Positions 15,524 through 24,903 of a stretch of DNA of 64,000 nucleotides are shown one piece after another. The DNA is taken from positions 1 through 64,000 of the forward strand of contig CABJAN010000011.1 in the NCBI GenBank assembly GCA_902363515.1, in the 5' to 3' direction. The stretch is from Bacillota bacterium (GTDB lineage: Bacteria > Bacillota > Clostridia > Lachnospirales > Lachnospiraceae). The number at the start of each line of letters is the position of its first letter. Within the stretch, counting starts at the first letter, position 1. Both the position numbers and the translations under genes were made by a program. Under the pieces are notes generated by a model. It did no database searches. It saw nothing but the letters and a program-made list of their open reading frames with translations, and had not been told where the DNA came from.

Positions 15524-17549
15524 AATTAAGCTTTATTTCCTTCTCCAAAAACGTATCCTGCAGCTTCACCCCAGTCTCATTGAGCATGGCAATTAAAAGC
15601 CCGTATTCAAAGTCTTTCACCGGGCGCCGCTCTTCCAGCAAAATTCCCATAACCCCTTTCACCTCTTCCGTTGACTGAACGGGAAGATACATGGCATTTG
15701 CATCTGGCAGAGTGTGGGTGCAGGTTCCGGCTCTGTGACGGTTGGACGCTGCCCACTGAGCCACTGCCCGCTCTTTTCCATTTACATTTTCTTTCAATTC
15801 TGGAAGCCCCATACCCTTTCTTGGAAACAGCATTGGTTCTTCCAGATTTCCTTTTTTATCCACCGGATAAATGATAATGGAAAGATTTAGTAACTTTCCT
15901 ACCTGAGCTGCCACCTGTTTCCACACCTCTTCCCTGGTGCGGCAGCGCCTGAGTTTCCTGCTGTTCTCCAGCAAAATTTCCGTCCGGTATGCTTTTTTTG
16001 CACTTTCTCTTGTCTGAGCCTTTAACTGCCTGGTCATGGATGCCATAAAAAATCCTACTGCAAACAGCATAGCAAAGGTAACCGGGGAGCCTTTGTCATA
16101 AGCCTTTAAGCTAAAATAAGGCTCTGTGAAGAAAAAATTAAAGGAAAGCACACTAATCAAGGCAGAATACAGGGCATAAATTTTTTTGTCTGCCACATAG
16201 GAAGACAACAGCACACCAACCATGTATACCATAATCAGATTTGCTTCTGAAAGCCGGAACCATTGAAATATATAAGCCGCCATGGTACTAAGCGCCATAA
16301 TGGCAGTGATTTCTCCAAGCTCCAGTAAAACCATTTTACCGGATTCCTCTTTTTTTTCACTGGATTTTCCCTTTTCCCGATACTCTTTTGTATGTTTCAT
16401 ATCCGGAATAATGTACACATCAATATTGGGCGCCCGGTAAGTAAGCTGTTCCAGCACTTCAGAACGACTTTTTCCAAACATCCACTGTTTTCTGCTGCGC
16501 CCCATTACGATTTTTGAGATATTTCCCACAATGGCATACTCTACAATCTGATAAGCAATATCCGTGCCATACACGGTAACAATATCCGCCCCTAAGGCTC
16601 TTGCCAGATCCATATGATTTTTCACAGCAGCCTTGTTTTTTTCATCTGCTTCCTGCATTTTTGGCGTTTCCACATAAATTCCGGTAAAGCTGGCATGAAA
16701 AGCATAAGCAAGGCGTGAAGCTGTGCGGATTACCTTGGCATTGGAAGGGGATGGGGAGATACACACCAGAACATGTTCACCTGTATGATAATCCATTTCA
16801 CCCAGGGCATTTCGTTCCTCTTCTGCAATGCGGTTTACCCTGTCTGCAGTTCTTCTAAGCGTAATCTCCCTAAGAGCAACCAGCTTTTCCCTGCGGAAAA
16901 AATTTTCCAACGCCCGCTCTGCCTGTAAAGTCCCATAGATTTTTCCCTCTTTCATCCGTTCAATGAGTTCTTCGGGTTCAATATCTGTGACCTCCACCTG
17001 GTCTGCATGGTCAAAGACCTTGTCCGGAACCCGTTCCCGCACCTCAATATGGGTAACGTTTCCCACAATATCATTGAGGCTTTCTAAATGTTGGATATTC
17101 ATGGTTGTATACACGTCAATACCAGCACGCAAAAGTTCTTTTACGTCCTGGTATCTCTTTTCATTGCGGCAGCCTTTCACATTGGTATGCGCCAGCTCAT
17201 CCACCAAAATTAATCTGGGATTCCGCTTCAAGGCTGCGTCTAAATCAAATTCCCGCAGTTTTACCCCTTTGTATGCAATTTCCATGGGAGCAATGGTTTC
17301 CAGTCCCTTTACCAGCGCCTGGGTATCTGGTCTTGCATGGGGTTCCACATATCCTGCCACCACGTCAATATGGTGTTTCTTGGCCTCATGAGCAGCCTTT
17401 AGCATGGCATAGGTTTTGCCGGAGCCTGCTGCATAGCCCAGGAAGATTTTTAATTTTCCCCTGGATTTCTTCAGCTTCTCTTCTTCCTCAAACTGAAGTC
17501 TGCGAAGAAGCTGACTGGAATCCGGTCTTTCATATTCTTCTTTTTCCAT
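15522..17549 (-). CDS. kdpD: KdpD-like protein lacking the histidine kinase domain
   Basis: A 675-residue KdpD homologue. The N-terminal KdpD domain (about 28-240) has Walker A GYAAGSGKT at 38-46 and Walker B LILVDELAHTN near 113-123. A universal-stress-like domain follows (about 255-390). It carries SPS at 265-267, then 20 residues, then FTGIY at 288-292, matching the c-di-AMP-binding motif known from Staphylococcus aureus KdpD. Four DUF4118 membrane helices lie at about 410-520 and a GAF-like domain at about 545-670. The protein ends there, whereas full KdpD is about 890-900 residues with a C-terminal HisKA/HATPase pair. No kdpE is present. It is therefore more likely a c-di-AMP/K+-responsive modulator than a kinase. 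It starts 7 nt after kdpC and is the last gene of the operon. Confidence 0.85.
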   Translation of the reverse strand: MEKEEYERPDSSQLLRRLQFEEEEKLKKSRGKLKIFLGYAAGSGKTYAMLKAAHEAKKHHIDVVAGYVEPHARPDTQALVKGLETIAPMEIAYKGVKLREFDLDAALKRNPRLILVDELAHTNVKGCRNEKRYQDVKELLRAGIDVYTTMNIQHLESLNDIVGNVTHIEVRERVPDKVFDHADQVEVTDIEPEELIERMKEGKIYGTLQAERALENFFRREKLVALREITLRRTADRVNRIAEEERNALGEMDYHTGEHVLVCISPSPSNAKVIRTASRLAYAFHASFTGIYVETPKMQEADEKNKAAVKNHMDLARALGADIVTVYGTDIAYQIVEYAIVGNISKIVMGRSRKQWMFGKSRSEVLEQLTYRAPNIDVYIIPDMKHTKEYREKGKSSEKKEESGKMVLLELGEITAIMALSTMAAYIFQWFRLSEANLIMVYMVGVLLSSYVADKKIYALYSALISVLSFNFFFTEPYFSLKAYDKGSPVTFAMLFAVGFFMASMTRQLKAQTRESAKKAYRTEILLENSRKLRRCRTREEVWKQVAAQVGKLLNLSIIIYPVDKKGNLEEPMLFPRKGMGLPELKENVNGKERAVAQWAASNRHRAGTCTHTLPDANAMYLPVQSTEEVKGVMGILLEERRPVKDFEYGLLIAMLNETGVKLQDTFLEKEIKLN

Positions 17550-17556
17550 AGACCCT

Positions 17557-18204
17557 CTACTCTAAAATTCCCATAGCATTGGCAATGGCCAGATTGCACT
17601 TTAACACATTGACTCTTTCCTCACCGAAGATTCCAAGTACCTTGTGTTCTGTATTTTCTTCCACAATCTCAGTCACTTCTTCCTCAGATAATCCTGCATT
17701 TTCTGCTACATAAGGAATCTGTATCTTAGCTGCCTTTGGTGTGATATGTGGATCCAGACCGGAACCGGAAGCTGTCAGAAGGTCTGAAGGAATATCCTCT
17801 GCCGCAAGTCCCGGATGTTCTTCCAGAAAAGCATCCAAATCTTCCTGGATTCTCTTTTTAAGCTCTGGATTGGAGTTTCCGTAGTTATAAGAACCGGAAG
17901 AAACACCGCCATATTCCCCGTTTTCCAGTTCTTCCTCTGTATAATTATTATAATTTACCGAAGATGGTCTGCCCTGGAAATAATAGTTCTCTGTAAACTC
18001 CTGTCCCACCAGGGCAGAGCCCACTGCTTCTTCATAATCTACAGTGGGATTTCCCTCTTTATCAATGAGATTTCCATTTGCCTTTTCTTTCATGGTAAGC
18101 TGGCTGACTCCGGTAAGAGCCAGTGGATAAACAAAAGAGCAAAGCAACATCATAGCCACACAAAACACAAGAGCTTTTCCTGCCATTTTTCCAAAATTTT
18201 TCAT
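17557..18204 (-). CDS. kdpC: K+-transporting ATPase subunit C
   Basis: A 215-residue KdpC: one N-terminal membrane helix (about 10-32) followed by an extracytoplasmic domain with the family motifs GSALVGQEF, YFQGRPSSVNYN and SGSGLDPHI. KdpC sits with KdpB in the KdpFABC complex and assists the ATP-driven pump. The domain is slightly longer than in Escherichia coli, with an acidic insert. It lies 13 nt after kdpB and 7 nt before kdpD. Confidence 0.93.
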   Translation of the reverse strand: MKNFGKMAGKALVFCVAMMLLCSFVYPLALTGVSQLTMKEKANGNLIDKEGNPTVDYEEAVGSALVGQEFTENYYFQGRPSSVNYNNYTEEELENGEYGGVSSGSYNYGNSNPELKKRIQEDLDAFLEEHPGLAAEDIPSDLLTASGSGLDPHITPKAAKIQIPYVAENAGLSEEEVTEIVEENTEHKVLGIFGEERVNVLKCNLAIANAMGILE

Positions 18205-18217
18205 GAACCTGTTCCTC

Positions 18218-20272
18218 CTACATTCCTATCAGCGCCAGCAGCGGAGCTACCAGTAAATCAATGATTTTAATTCCTACAAAGGGAACAATAATACCGCCCA
18301 AACCAAAGATTCCCATGTTTCTAAGCAGCATTTTCTCAGCCTTCATTGGTCTGTATTTTACACCTTTCATGGCAATTGGAATCAGGCCGGGTATAATAAT
18401 GGCATTGAAAATCAACGCAGATAAAATAGCGCTTGCCGGTGTTGCCAGATGCATAATATTCAAGATCTGCATCTGCGGCAATACCATGGTAAACATGGCG
18501 GGAATAATGGCAAAGTATTTGGCAATGTCATTGGCAATGCTAAAGGTGGTAAGGGAACCTCTGGTAATCAGAAGCTGTTTTCCGATTTCTACCACTTCCA
18601 GAATCTTGGTAGGGTCTGAATCCAAATCTACCATATTGGCTGCTTCCTTGGCTGCCTGAGTACCGGAGTTCATAGCCAGACCTACATCTGCCTGAGCCAG
18701 AGCCGGAGCATCGTTGGTTCCGTCTCCTGTCATGGCTACCAGTTTTCCCTCTGCCTGTTCTTTCTTAATGGCAGTAATCTTATCTTCCGGTCTGCATTCT
18801 GCAATAAATCCGTCTACTCCAGCTTCTTTTGCAATGGTAGCTGCTGTTAATGGATTATCTCCTGTACACATAATGGTTTTAATACCAATTTCACGCAGTC
18901 TTTCAAAACGTTCTGACAATCCAGGTTTTACGGTATCCTTGAGGTAAATCACACCCAGAATCTTCTCATTGACACACACCACCAGAGGAGTTCCTCCCAG
19001 ATTGGAAATATTGGTTACTATCTCCTGTAAATCCGCCGGAATGCTGCCTCCACGTTCTTTTGCAAAGGTTTTCATGGCATCAAAAGCGCCTTTTCTTACT
19101 ACCGTGCCATCCTGTAAATCTACACCACTCATTTTACTCTGGGCTGTAAATTCTACAAAACACATTTGCTCTGCAACATGTTCATCCAGCACACATCCCA
19201 TTTGTCTTCCCAGGTCTACCGTAGACTTTCCTTCCGGTGTGGCATCCATAAGAGAACACATGACGCTATAATCAATTAAATCTTCCTTTGCAACACCTTT
19301 CACCGGGTAAAACTCAGCGGCCAAACGGTTTCCATAAGTAATGGTTCCTGTCTTATCCAGAATCATAGTATCCACATCACCACAGGCCTCTACTGCTTTA
19401 CCGGACATGGCAATCACATTAAATCTGGTAACACGGTCCATACCGGCAATACCAATGGCTGACAGCAGACCGCCAATGGTAGTAGGAATCAGACATACCA
19501 TCAGGGCAATGGCCCAGGAAATGGGAATTTCCACACCCAGATAAGAAGCAAAGGGATACAAGGTTACCACTACAATCAGGAAAATCAAAGTAAGCACAAT
19601 CAGCAGGGTATTTAATGCAATTTCATTTGGGGTTTTCTGTCTGGAAGCGCCCTCTACCATGGAAATCATTTTATCCAGGAAGGATTTTCCGGGCTCTGCC
19701 ATAATTTTAATTTTTAACCAGTCAGATACTACCGTAGTACCTCCTGTAACAGAAGAGAAATCGCCCCCAGCCTCTCTGGTCACTGGCGCAGACTCACCGG
19801 TAATAGCAGATTCATCTACCGATGCAATTCCCTCTACCACTTCTCCGTCGTTTGGAATCAGTTCTCCTGCTTTTACCAGAACCAGGTCACCTTTTTTTAA
19901 CTCTGAAGCATTCACCATCTGTTCTGTGCCATCCGGCAGAAGTTTTCTTGCCCTGGTATCCTGCTTGGTCTTTTTAAGGGAAGCTGCCTGGGCTTTTCCC
20001 CTTCCTTCTGCAACGGATTCTGCAAAATTTGCAAATAATACCGTTACAAATAAAATGGCAGCCACAATTCCATTGTAAATCCGGTACTGCTCACTTCCAC
20101 CAAATAAAGTTGGTACAAAAGTCAGCGCCAGGGTAATCAAAAAACCAATTTCTACTACAAACATTACCGGATTTTTAACCATATAGCGCGGATCCAGTTT
20201 CTGAAAGGAACCTATCACAGATGATTTCAAAATATCCTTGGTAATAAATTTTGTCCTGTTATTTTTAGCCAT
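18218..20272 (-). CDS. kdpB: K+-transporting P-type ATPase subunit B
   Basis: A 684-residue P-type ATPase, the energy-coupling subunit of the KdpFABC potassium pump. Visible are the TGES actuator loop (ITGESAPVT), the phosphorylation motif [10 protein letters not shown], and the hinge [17 protein letters not shown]. Membrane helices precede and follow the large cytoplasmic domains. The start at 20272 is preferred because AAGGAGA lies 8 nt before it; a further-upstream GTG overlaps that ribosome site. Length and motifs are complete, so the pump should work. Confidence 0.95.
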   Translation of the reverse strand: MAKNNRTKFITKDILKSSVIGSFQKLDPRYMVKNPVMFVVEIGFLITLALTFVPTLFGGSEQYRIYNGIVAAILFVTVLFANFAESVAEGRGKAQAASLKKTKQDTRARKLLPDGTEQMVNASELKKGDLVLVKAGELIPNDGEVVEGIASVDESAITGESAPVTREAGGDFSSVTGGTTVVSDWLKIKIMAEPGKSFLDKMISMVEGASRQKTPNEIALNTLLIVLTLIFLIVVVTLYPFASYLGVEIPISWAIALMVCLIPTTIGGLLSAIGIAGMDRVTRFNVIAMSGKAVEACGDVDTMILDKTGTITYGNRLAAEFYPVKGVAKEDLIDYSVMCSLMDATPEGKSTVDLGRQMGCVLDEHVAEQMCFVEFTAQSKMSGVDLQDGTVVRKGAFDAMKTFAKERGGSIPADLQEIVTNISNLGGTPLVVCVNEKILGVIYLKDTVKPGLSERFERLREIGIKTIMCTGDNPLTAATIAKEAGVDGFIAECRPEDKITAIKKEQAEGKLVAMTGDGTNDAPALAQADVGLAMNSGTQAAKEAANMVDLDSDPTKILEVVEIGKQLLITRGSLTTFSIANDIAKYFAIIPAMFTMVLPQMQILNIMHLATPASAILSALIFNAIIIPGLIPIAMKGVKYRPMKAEKMLLRNMGIFGLGGIIVPFVGIKIIDLLVAPLLALIGM

Positions 20273-20296
20273 TTCTTTCTCTCCTTTCACTGTGCC

Positions 20297-22021
20297 TTAC
20301 ATCCAGATTGACAGATGTTCTGCAATCGGTCCCAGAGCCAAAGCCGGGAAGAAGGTCAAAGCAGCGAAAATATATACAATAAATACAAGAATAATCATAA
20401 AGGTTACATTATCGGTCCGAAGGGTACCCACAGATTCATTGACTTTCTTCTTAGCCAGCATAGAGCCTGCAATGGCAAGCTGTGCAATAATTGCAATATA
20501 TCTTCCGAAAAACATTGCCAGACCGGCGGTTACATTCCAAAACGCGGTATTATCTGCCAGTCCCTCAAATCCGGAACCATTATTTGCCGCAGAAGATGCA
20601 TATTCATACAAAACCTGGGTCAGTCCATGAAATCCTGGGTTGGTAATTCCTTCTAACCCTGCCGGAACTGCCACTGCCAGCGCTGAGAAGCCCAGAATCA
20701 AAAGGGGATGAATCAGAATGCAAAGAGCAACCAGCTTCATTTCTTTTCCCTCTATTTTTTTATTCAAGTACTCCGGCGTGCGCCCTACCATCAATCCACA
20801 GATAAATACTGCCAGGATGACGTACATAATCATGTTCATCAATCCTACGCCTTTACCACCGAAAACGCAGTTGAGCATCATATGTAACAGAGGCACCAGA
20901 CCACCTAGTGGCGTCAGGGTATCATGCATGTTATTTACCGTACCTGTGGTAAAAGAGGTGGTTACTGTGGTAAACAGCGCAGACTGTGGAATCCCAAACC
21001 GGACTTCCTTTCCTTCCATGCTTCCCTGGGTCTGATCCACGCCCATGTCCTGAATCACCGGATTTCCTGCAAGCTCTGAGTTGTAGCAAATCATAAGTCC
21101 GACCAGGAACAAAATAGCCATGGCTCCGAACACCACTGCTCCCTGTCGTCCGAAAATCAGCTTTTTACTTCCCACAGCAGCTTTCTCTGCCTGTTTTGCT
21201 TTCTTCTTATCATGGAGCATATGACCGAAGGTCACCACACAGGCTCCTGGCAAAAGCATCATGGAAATCATTTCTGCAATATTGGTAATCACAGTAGGAT
21301 TTTCAAAAGGTGTGGTTGAGTTTGCCCCAAAGAATCCTCCTCCGTTGGTTCCCAGATGCTTAATGGATTCCAGCGCCGCTACCGGTCCTACTGCAATATC
21401 CTGTAAATTTCCTTCCAGTGTCTCAATAGTAAAATTTGCATGTAAAGTCTGTGGTGTTCCCTGGCTTACCAGAAGCAGGCCCACCAGAAAAGAAACCGGT
21501 ATGAGGATTCTGGTTGTAATCCGCACCATATCTTCATAAAAGTTTCCAATCTTCTTACCTGCCAGCCCCCTGCAAAACGCCATACAGGCTGCATATCCTG
21601 TAGCTGCAGAAGTAAACATCATGAAAATAATCACACACATCTGAGCCGCATAGGACAGTCCGCTTTCTCCTGAATAATGCTGCAGGTTGGTATTGGTCAT
21701 AAAACTGATAATAGTGTTAAAGGAAAGGGTTGGTTCCATATCTGATATCCCGTTGGGATTTAAAAACAACAAATCCTGTAATCTTAAAATCCCATATCCT
21801 ACCAGCACCATGACCCCATTTACCAGAAGCAGGGTCAATGCGTATTTCTTCCATCCCATGTCTTCACCCTTGATTCCGCAAATCTTATAAAAAAAACGGT
21901 CAATGGGATTAAACACTTTATCTGCAAAAGTTTTTTGTTTTGTTGCAATATGGTACATATACTTTCCCATGGGAATGACCAGTATTACAAAAATTGCAAG
22001 CGTTAAAATAATCTGTAACAT
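20297..22021 (-). CDS. kdpA: K+-transporting ATPase subunit A
   Basis: A 574-residue K+-channel-like subunit of KdpFABC with about ten membrane helices. It carries the four selectivity-filter-type loops expected of KdpA, for example GTNGGGFFGANSTTPFENP and the TTSFTTGTVN segment. It imports K+ at very low external concentration, powered by KdpB. Its stop is 24 nt before the kdpB start. Confidence 0.95.
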   Translation of the reverse strand: MLQIILTLAIFVILVIPMGKYMYHIATKQKTFADKVFNPIDRFFYKICGIKGEDMGWKKYALTLLLVNGVMVLVGYGILRLQDLLFLNPNGISDMEPTLSFNTIISFMTNTNLQHYSGESGLSYAAQMCVIIFMMFTSAATGYAACMAFCRGLAGKKIGNFYEDMVRITTRILIPVSFLVGLLLVSQGTPQTLHANFTIETLEGNLQDIAVGPVAALESIKHLGTNGGGFFGANSTTPFENPTVITNIAEMISMMLLPGACVVTFGHMLHDKKKAKQAEKAAVGSKKLIFGRQGAVVFGAMAILFLVGLMICYNSELAGNPVIQDMGVDQTQGSMEGKEVRFGIPQSALFTTVTTSFTTGTVNNMHDTLTPLGGLVPLLHMMLNCVFGGKGVGLMNMIMYVILAVFICGLMVGRTPEYLNKKIEGKEMKLVALCILIHPLLILGFSALAVAVPAGLEGITNPGFHGLTQVLYEYASSAANNGSGFEGLADNTAFWNVTAGLAMFFGRYIAIIAQLAIAGSMLAKKKVNESVGTLRTDNVTFMIILVFIVYIFAALTFFPALALGPIAEHLSIWM

Positions 22022-22055
22022 GTTTTCTCCTCCTAATGCTTCTCTTCCGGCTCAC

Positions 22056-22142
22056 TTATAATTTTTCCGGGTTTATCAGGGCATACACCAGATAAATCCC
22101 CAGTCCGGCAATGATAACGCCTAAAGCAATCATATCCATCAT
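22056..22142 (-). CDS. kdpF: KdpF small membrane subunit
   Basis: A 28-residue single-helix peptide ending LVYALINPEKL, which matches the KdpF tail (family form YALLRPEKF). KdpF stabilises the KdpABC complex. A GGAGG-type site precedes the two adjacent ATGs, and the stop lies 34 nt before kdpA. Confidence 0.85.
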   Translation of the reverse strand: MMDMIALGVIIAGLGIYLVYALINPEKL

Positions 22143-22154
22143 GCTCCTATCCTC

Positions 22155-22256
22155 CTATTTTTCTTTTGGTTTTATCTGCCTGTCGCAAAAATCAGCGAAT
22201 ACTTTCATCAGGCCAAAGCAAACCAGCAATGTTCCAATCATTAATAAATCCATCAT
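22155..22256 (-). CDS. 33-residue membrane peptide, first gene of the kdp operon
   Basis: An open frame starting Met-Met-Asp like kdpF, preceded by a strong AAGGAGG site and ending 12 nt before kdpF. The peptide has one hydrophobic helix (LLMIGTLLVCFGLMKVFA) then a charged tail with CDRQIKPKEK. It is not KdpF, since the PEKF-type ending is absent, but it has the size and position of a second small Kdp-associated membrane protein. I do not recognise a named family. Confidence 0.6.
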   Translation of the reverse strand: MMDLLMIGTLLVCFGLMKVFADFCDRQIKPKEK

Positions 22257-22357
22257 AATCTTTTCCTCCTTGCCTGGTTATTTTAGGTGATAAAAGATTA
22301 AATATGGATTAAGTTCTTAGAGGATGGTATTAAAACTTTATAAATTTGCAAAAAAAT

Positions 22358-22390
22358 ACAGGGACTGCTGTTTCACACAACAATCCCTGC
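22358..22390 (-). terminator. Intrinsic terminator after alaX-L
   Basis: A hairpin with CAGGGA/TCCCTG at its base is followed on the minus strand by seven T residues (from 22357 downward). It ends transcription of the hom-alaX unit just upstream of the kdp operon. Confidence 0.7.
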
Positions 22391-22411
22391 ATTCTATTTA
22401 TGTTCTATTTC

Positions 22412-23602
22412 TCATCCAAAAAACTCCCGAATCTCTTTTTCCCATCCAACAAGAGACCCCTGCACCATAGGCGGCCTTCCTCCGCCTTTTCCCTGGAATT
22501 TTTCGTTCATCTGCTTCCCGGCTGCACAGATATCCTGTTCCAGGCTTCCCAGCACATACCGGTATCCAACAGTATCGTCTCCCACAAACACTCCGCAGAT
22601 TCCATCGGTAAGTTTCATAGCGTCATTAACAAAGTTCCGCATGGCAATGGCGTCCATCTCTTCAGTAAACAACAGGACAGGAGCCTTTTTATTTTCCTTG
22701 CAGGTCTCTTTTGCTTCCTTCAGACACAATTCCACATATCTCTGCTGCAGTCGTTTTACCTTTTCCTTCTGTTCCTGAAGCTCCAGTTCCAGGCGATCCA
22801 CAGCCTGAACCACCTGCTCCTGTTTTGCAGAAAGACGGTTGGAAATAGTTACCACACTTTCTTCTTTCTGGTTATAATCTGCCAAAGCCCAGAAGCCGCA
22901 GAGCATGGATACCCGCATACCGCCTTTGTAATGAATAGCCCCTACCAGTTTAATCATGCCCACGCTTCCAGTGTCCTTCACATGAGGCGCACAGCAGGCA
23001 CAACTGTCATATCCCGGTATCTGCACAATACGCACCTGACCCTGAATTTCTATTTTACTTCTATAAGTAATCGTTTCTAATTCCTCTCTGGTTGGATACA
23101 ACACCTGAACGGGAATATTTTCTGCTACCGCCTGGTTTGCCTCATATTCGATTTTACGAAGCTCCTCCTGTGTAAGTGGACCATCATAATCCATGGTAAC
23201 CCCATCTTTTCCCAGGTGAAAGCCCACGTTATTGTAACCGAAATGCTTATTTACAATACCGGAAACAATGTGCTCTCCTGTATGCTGCTGCATTTTTGAA
23301 AAGCGCTCCTGAAAGTCCAGTTTTCCCATTACAGTTTCTCCTGGCTTTAAATATCCGCTGATGAAATGAACCACCACACCGTCCTGCTCCTGTACGTCTA
23401 ACACCTGTACGGTTTCTTCTTTGCAGGTCAGGGTTCCTGTATCACTGCTCTGTCCTCCTCCTTCCGGAAAAAAGGCAGTTCTGTCAAGAACTGCCTCATA
23501 CTTCGCCTCAGACGAATGTTCCACAGAAAGAGAGGTACAGGATAAAACCTTTGCACAAAATTCTGAAAGATAACTGTCCTGATAAAATAATTTTTCTGTC
23601 AT
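22412..23602 (-). CDS. AlaX-L, alanyl-tRNA editing protein
   Basis: A 396-residue free-standing relative of the AlaRS editing half. The N-terminal tRNA-AD region has FFPEGGGQSSDTG. The zinc-binding editing site has HTGEH and, further on, CACCAPHVKD. A coiled coil (about 240-290) leads into a DHHA1 domain ending GGGRPPMVQGSL. It hydrolyses Ser- or Gly-mischarged tRNA-Ala in trans. Its start overlaps the homoserine dehydrogenase stop by 4 nt (ATGA), so the two are translationally coupled. Confidence 0.9.
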   Translation of the reverse strand: MTEKLFYQDSYLSEFCAKVLSCTSLSVEHSSEAKYEAVLDRTAFFPEGGGQSSDTGTLTCKEETVQVLDVQEQDGVVVHFISGYLKPGETVMGKLDFQERFSKMQQHTGEHIVSGIVNKHFGYNNVGFHLGKDGVTMDYDGPLTQEELRKIEYEANQAVAENIPVQVLYPTREELETITYRSKIEIQGQVRIVQIPGYDSCACCAPHVKDTGSVGMIKLVGAIHYKGGMRVSMLCGFWALADYNQKEESVVTISNRLSAKQEQVVQAVDRLELELQEQKEKVKRLQQRYVELCLKEAKETCKENKKAPVLLFTEEMDAIAMRNFVNDAMKLTDGICGVFVGDDTVGYRYVLGSLEQDICAAGKQMNEKFQGKGGGRPPMVQGSLVGWEKEIREFFG

Positions 23603-24903
23603 GAGTCCTCTCCATATACTCTGATTACAGAAGAAATCTTATGTACTACATTCATGCTTTCAATAATCAGCATAGCGTCATTAAAGTTTCCTTCTTTTAC
23701 TCTTGATGTTACAACTACAATCTCCGCTAAATCTTCCTGGCGGTGCTTATGTTTCTGAATCATCTGGGCAATGCTCACATTATTATTACCCAGTACGCTG
23801 GCAATGCTGGCAAGCACCCCTGGTCTGTCATCCACATGAAGCCGCATGAAAAATCTGCTCTCCATATCCTCCTGTTTCTTTACAGGAATTTCTTTATAGC
23901 AAGTGCAGCTGATACGCCCGGTACATTCAAAGAGAATATTTCTCACAATATCAAAAACATCTCCTACAATAGCGCTGGCTGTAGGCAGTTCTCCCGCACC
24001 TCTTCCATAAAACATAGCGTCATCCACAGCATCCCCGTGGACAAATACTGCATTAAAAGAATCGTTAACCGTAGCCAGTGGGTGCTTCTCAGAAACCAGC
24101 ATGGGCTGTACACTGACTTCAATACCTGTTTCTGTATTTCTTGCCACACCAAGGAGTTTAATCACACAGTTCAGTTCCTTTGCATAACGGATATCCTTAG
24201 AAGAAATATGGGTAATTCCCTGGGTACTCACATCATCAAAGGTGACTCTGGAATTAAAGGCAATAGACGCCATAATTGCCATTTTTCGCCCTGCATCATA
24301 GCCCTGAATGTCTGCAGTGGGATCTGCCTCCGCATACCCCAGCTTCGTGGCAAGAGCCAGGGCATCTGCAAACTCCATGCCCTCCTGCTCCATTTTTGTA
24401 AGAATAAAGTTTGTAGTTCCATTTACAATTCCTACAACCTCTGATATATGATTTCCCGCCAGACACTGCTTTAAGGGGCGGATAATGGGAATCCCCCCTG
24501 CCACTGCTGCCTCAAATAAAAAGTCACAGTGATGAGCAGCCGCACAGTCCAGCAATTCCCCGCCATAGGAAGCCACCAGATCCTTGTTCGCAGTTACCAC
24601 ATGTTTACCTGCGGTAAGAGCTTCTGTAATATAAGTACGGGCAGGCTCAATGCCTCCCATAACCTCAATGACAATATCAATAGACTCATCCTCCAGGATT
24701 TCCTGCCAGTCATTGGTTAAAAGCTCCGGTTCCTGAATTTTAGCCGCCGCTTTTTTCAGATTCCGCACTAAGATTTTTTTCAGTTCCACCACAGCCCCGA
24801 TTTTCTGTTCCATCTCCTGGGTCTGCTGTTTTAATACCTTGTACACTCCGGTTCCCACAGTTCCAAGTCCCAGAAGTGCTGCATGTAATACTCGTTTACT
24901 CAT
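23599..24903 (-). CDS. hom: Homoserine dehydrogenase
   Basis: A 434-residue enzyme. It has an N-terminal NAD(P)-binding fold (LGTVGTGVYKVL at about 13-24), the catalytic domain with GIVNGTTNFILTKM and IQGYDAGRKMAI, and a C-terminal ACT domain (about 350-430) expected to bind threonine for feedback control. It reduces aspartate semialdehyde to homoserine, feeding threonine and methionine synthesis. It overlaps the upstream PHP gene by 8 nt and the downstream alaX-L by 4 nt. No other threonine-pathway gene is next to it. Confidence 0.93.
   Translation of the reverse strand: MSKRVLHAALLGLGTVGTGVYKVLKQQTQEMEQKIGAVVELKKILVRNLKKAAAKIQEPELLTNDWQEILEDESIDIVIEVMGGIEPARTYITEALTAGKHVVTANKDLVASYGGELLDCAAAHHCDFLFEAAVAGGIPIIRPLKQCLAGNHISEVVGIVNGTTNFILTKMEQEGMEFADALALATKLGYAEADPTADIQGYDAGRKMAIMASIAFNSRVTFDDVSTQGITHISSKDIRYAKELNCVIKLLGVARNTETGIEVSVQPMLVSEKHPLATVNDSFNAVFVHGDAVDDAMFYGRGAGELPTASAIVGDVFDIVRNILFECTGRISCTCYKEIPVKKQEDMESRFFMRLHVDDRPGVLASIASVLGNNNVSIAQMIQKHKHRQEDLAEIVVVTSRVKEGNFNDAMLIIESMNVVHKISSVIRVYGEDS

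Noticed and set aside
22257..22345. c-di-AMP (ydaO) or other riboswitch ahead of the kdp operon
   Set aside because: The space between the alaX-L terminator and the first small gene is under 100 nt and shows no recognisable aptamer blocks.
22346..23080. Plus-strand open frame opposite alaX-L
   Set aside because: Antisense to conserved zinc and DHHA1 motifs; its composition is that of a complementary-strand shadow.
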